DNA of 9,429 bases from the NCBI GenBank assembly GCA_029942205.1, contig JAOZTL010000050.1, positions 1 to 9,429 on the forward strand. The letters are read 5' to 3'. This stretch comes from Bacteroidales bacterium. GTDB lineage: Bacteria > Bacteroidota > Bacteroidia > Bacteroidales > JAOZTL01. Every line of letters begins with the position of its first letter. Within the stretch, counting starts at the first letter, position 1. The notes beneath the pieces are model-generated. The model had not been told where the DNA came from, ran no database searches, and saw only the letters and a program-made list of their open reading frames with translations. Shown here in pieces: positions 7,752-9,429 of the stretch. The position numbers and the translations under genes were made by a program.

Positions 7752-7799
7752 AACATCAAATAAGCACTTCGTTCTATTTGATGTTGCTTACGTACTTGT
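7752..7799. repeat. Palindromic interspersed repeat, solitary arm (copy B)
   Basis: The arm contains TAAG (7761-7764), a TTC loop and TTTGATGTTGCT (7777-7788) followed by TACGTAC, in the same order as the left arms of copies A and C. No matching right arm (AGCAACATCAAA) follows within this intergenic region. Unlike the other arms it folds on itself. AACATCAAATA (7752-7762) pairs perfectly with TATTTGATGTT (7775-7785), enclosing a further short stem closed by the TTC loop. On the minus strand the stem is followed by TTTTAAAG, a possible weak terminator for the metallophosphoesterase gene. Confidence 0.65.
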
Positions 7800-7894
7800 G
7801 CAAATCTATTGCAATCAATAACTTACAAGTTATTTCAAAATAAAAAAGTATCGTTTATTATATGTAGCTACTACAGGTATTTTGGCGGACAAAA

Positions 7895-9160
7895 TTAACT
7901 ATTTTTCGTCTTTTTTAGTTCAATTACTGTAATTTCGGGTGGCGTGCCTACTCGTCCAGGAAATGCAATAAAACCAAAACCAATATTGACATAAAGGTAC
8001 TGATTATCTTCGTTGTACATGCCTCCCCAACGCTTATAGCGATATTTGACAGGACTCCAACGAAAGCCAGGAATTTCAATTCCCATTTGCATTCCGTGCG
8101 TATGTCCTGATAAAGTAAGTGCTACGTCTGTTTTTTGTAGTATTTTCTCGTCCCAATGCGATGGATCATGTGAAAGAAGCATTTTAAACGGAATATTTTC
8201 CACTTTTGATACTGCTTTATCATAATCGCCATATTGCGGAAATGGAGGTGTACCCCAGTTTTCAACGCCTACAAGAGCAATTTCAGATTCGCCACGTTGC
8301 AAAATCATCGATTCGTTGTTCAATGTCCTAAATCCCATTCTTTTTTGTCGAGCAAGCAAGTCATTAATATTGTTTATTTTTTCTTCTTCTGAGCCCCAAT
8401 CTACATAATGACCATAATCATGATTTCCTAATATAGCATACTTTCCTACTTTTGCCTTTATTTTAGATAAAATATCTTCCCAGCCATCCAATTCTGTTGC
8501 TTTATCGTTCACCATGTCTCCTGTAAAACAAATAATATCAGCACGTTGCAAATTAATCATTTCTACAGCAGCTTCTACTTTGTCTTTATTATCCATAAAA
8601 CTGCCAATGTGCATGTCGGATATTTGTAATACACGAAAGCCATCAAATTCCTCAGGCAAGTGACTAAAATATAATTTTTCTTCCCGTACTTTAAAATTAA
8701 ACCGACCTTTAGCCATTCCCCAAATAATCGATAAAAAAGGAATAGCTGCTAAGCCCAGCCCTATTTGCGATAAAAAGGTTGTTCTTGTCATTTTATTAGC
8801 CACCGTGGATATGTTACTGCCTTCGGCACTCATTTTTTGAGTTATAAAGCCTACCAATCGTACCAAATCATTAAATAACTGAAAAGAAACAAAAACTAAT
8901 TTTGGAACATAAAGTAAAACAAAAGCTCCAAGATATATAAAAAGAAACGTGTAATCATTTGTCAATAATCCTTCACGCATCTGCTTGATAAAGAAAGTTG
9001 CAAATAAAAAAAGTACAGGAATTATCCAATGAATGAGGAAAATTATATTTTTATGCTTAAATTCGCTCGTTGAAAGCGAAACTCGCAATCCCCGATACGT
9101 ATACAAATCAATTGCTAAAATAACAACGAAAAAAAAACTAATAAATAATACTGATTTCAT
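7895..9160 (-). CDS. Membrane-anchored metallophosphoesterase, YkuE/YaeI type
   Basis: This 421-residue protein has hydrophobic segments at about 3-20, 38-58, 70-93 and 128-150, then a calcineurin-like phosphoesterase domain. The full set of metal-binding motifs is present: SDMH (Asp182, His184), TGD (Asp215), GNHD (Asn246, His247), SHDP (His331) and GHTH (His353, His355). A two-metal centre is therefore expected and the enzyme should be active. The layout, with GMQMG after GHTH and a terminal NIGFGF...PPEITVIEL, is that of the YkuE/YaeI group. Some members of that group act on lipid or nucleotide-sugar pyrophosphates; the substrate here is not predictable. The ATG at 9160 begins the first hydrophobic helix and has an A-rich leader. 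The gene is separated from its neighbours on both sides by repeats, so it is probably transcribed alone. Confidence 0.92.
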   Translation of the reverse strand: MKSVLFISFFFVVILAIDLYTYRGLRVSLSTSEFKHKNIIFLIHWIIPVLFLFATFFIKQMREGLLTNDYTFLFIYLGAFVLLYVPKLVFVSFQLFNDLVRLVGFITQKMSAEGSNISTVANKMTRTTFLSQIGLGLAAIPFLSIIWGMAKGRFNFKVREEKLYFSHLPEEFDGFRVLQISDMHIGSFMDNKDKVEAAVEMINLQRADIICFTGDMVNDKATELDGWEDILSKIKAKVGKYAILGNHDYGHYVDWGSEEEKINNINDLLARQKRMGFRTLNNESMILQRGESEIALVGVENWGTPPFPQYGDYDKAVSKVENIPFKMLLSHDPSHWDEKILQKTDVALTLSGHTHGMQMGIEIPGFRWSPVKYRYKRWGGMYNEDNQYLYVNIGFGFIAFPGRVGTPPEITVIELKKTKNS

Positions 9161-9211
9161 ATTTTTTTATTTAAATTTCTCATAAAACAATATTTAGTGA
9201 ATTTTCAATAC

Positions 9212-9368
9212 TAAGCCCTAAGGGCTATTTAATGTTGCTCTCGCACCAATATAATATTAATACAATCATCTATTTACAATTAAGTTAATAATTATTTCTT
9301 CTTACATTTATTGGCAAAGAAAGTATTTCCACTCGTGCGTGAGCAACATCAAAAAGGTCGAAGACCTT
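9212..9368. repeat. Palindromic interspersed repeat, copy C (157 bp)
   Basis: The left arm has TAAG, a hairpin AGCCC-TAA-GGGCT (9214-9226) and TTTAATGTTGCT (9228-9239), followed by CTCGCAC. The right arm is its inverted counterpart: GTGCGTG, AGCAACATCAAA (9342-9353) and a perfect hairpin AAGGTC-GAA-GACCTT (9354-9368). The terminal hairpins differ completely in stem sequence from those of copy A yet still pair. The core is AT-rich and unrelated to the core of copy A. It lies upstream of the metallophosphoesterase gene, so unlike copy A it does not sit at a visible gene end. Confidence 0.8.
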
Positions 9369-9429
9369 GGACAAAATTAAGTTAATAATTATTTCTTCTT
9401 ACATTTATTGGCAAAGAAAGTATTTCCAC
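9278..9429 (+). repeat. 55-bp direct repeat with 97-bp period, cut by the window end
   Basis: Bases 9278-9332 and 9375-9429 are identical over 55 bases, beginning AATTAAGTTAATAATT and ending AGTATTTCCAC. The first copy lies in the core of element C. The intervening 42 bases contain the right arm of that element. The second copy stops at the last base of the window, so the repeat may be longer and could be the start of a 97-bp tandem array. An assembly break at a repeated 55-mer would look the same. Confidence 0.85.

Larger units (their letters stand above)
7553..7894. other. Intergenic region with one repeat arm
   Basis: No gene is supported here. The region holds the candidate promoter at 7610-7643, a solitary palindromic-repeat arm at 7752-7799, and an 8-bp hairpin, AATAACTT/AAGTTATT (7817-7834). 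None of the hairpins has a long T run on the minus strand. I therefore see no strong terminator for the metallophosphoesterase gene, although the stem at 7752-7785 followed by TTTT may act weakly. Confidence 0.6.

Noticed and set aside
7887..9380. GGACAAAATTAA shared at 7887-7898 and 9369-9380
   Set aside because: Twelve mostly A/T bases, one copy overlapping the stop codon of the metallophosphoesterase gene; no extended similarity, so probably chance.
1..9429. tRNA, rRNA, CRISPR array or transposase gene
   Set aside because: None could be recognised on either strand.

Overview
The window is chromosomal DNA of a member of the Bacteroidota, probably a low-GC species. Several lines support this. 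The 150-aa DUF4293 protein belongs to a family I know only from this phylum. The two recognisable type I signal peptides end just before a glutamine. Start codons have A-rich leaders with no clear Shine-Dalgarno sequence, and two candidate promoters resemble the TTTG / TAnnTTTG consensus. I cannot name a genus.

Layout: 1-517 is a very AT-rich non-coding leader with a possible degraded palindromic element. 518-3568 (+) encodes an exported 1016-aa TPR-CHAT protein. It converges on a GNAT acetyltransferase gene at 3688-4134 (-). The space between them is exactly filled by a 125-bp palindromic repeat (3566-3690) whose two ends form the stop codons of both genes. The acetyltransferase gene is divergent from a DUF4293 membrane-protein gene (4313-4765, +), which ends in a strong intrinsic terminator. 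A tight minus-strand block follows, read right to left: a four-helix membrane protein (7145-7552), an exported Asp-box beta-propeller protein (5876-7141) and a DUF2804 protein (4805-5851). Gaps of 3 and 24 bp suggest one transcript. Further right is a membrane-anchored YkuE/YaeI-type metallophosphoesterase (7895-9160, -). The end of the window (9212-9429) holds another palindromic repeat and a 55-bp direct repeat running to the last base.

The protein-coding genes are mostly familiar families without a shared pathway I can demonstrate. The TPR-CHAT protein keeps the CHAT His and Cys and is exported, so it is not a cytoplasmic Craspase-like effector. The least explained signal is the interspersed repeat. 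Five arms carry TTTGATGTTGCT or a one-base variant. Each lies inside a short TAAG-stem-loop whose stem bases differ between copies, and three of the five stems still pair perfectly. I do not recognise this family. It could be a MITE- or REP-like element or a mobile bidirectional terminator; no transposase is present in the window.
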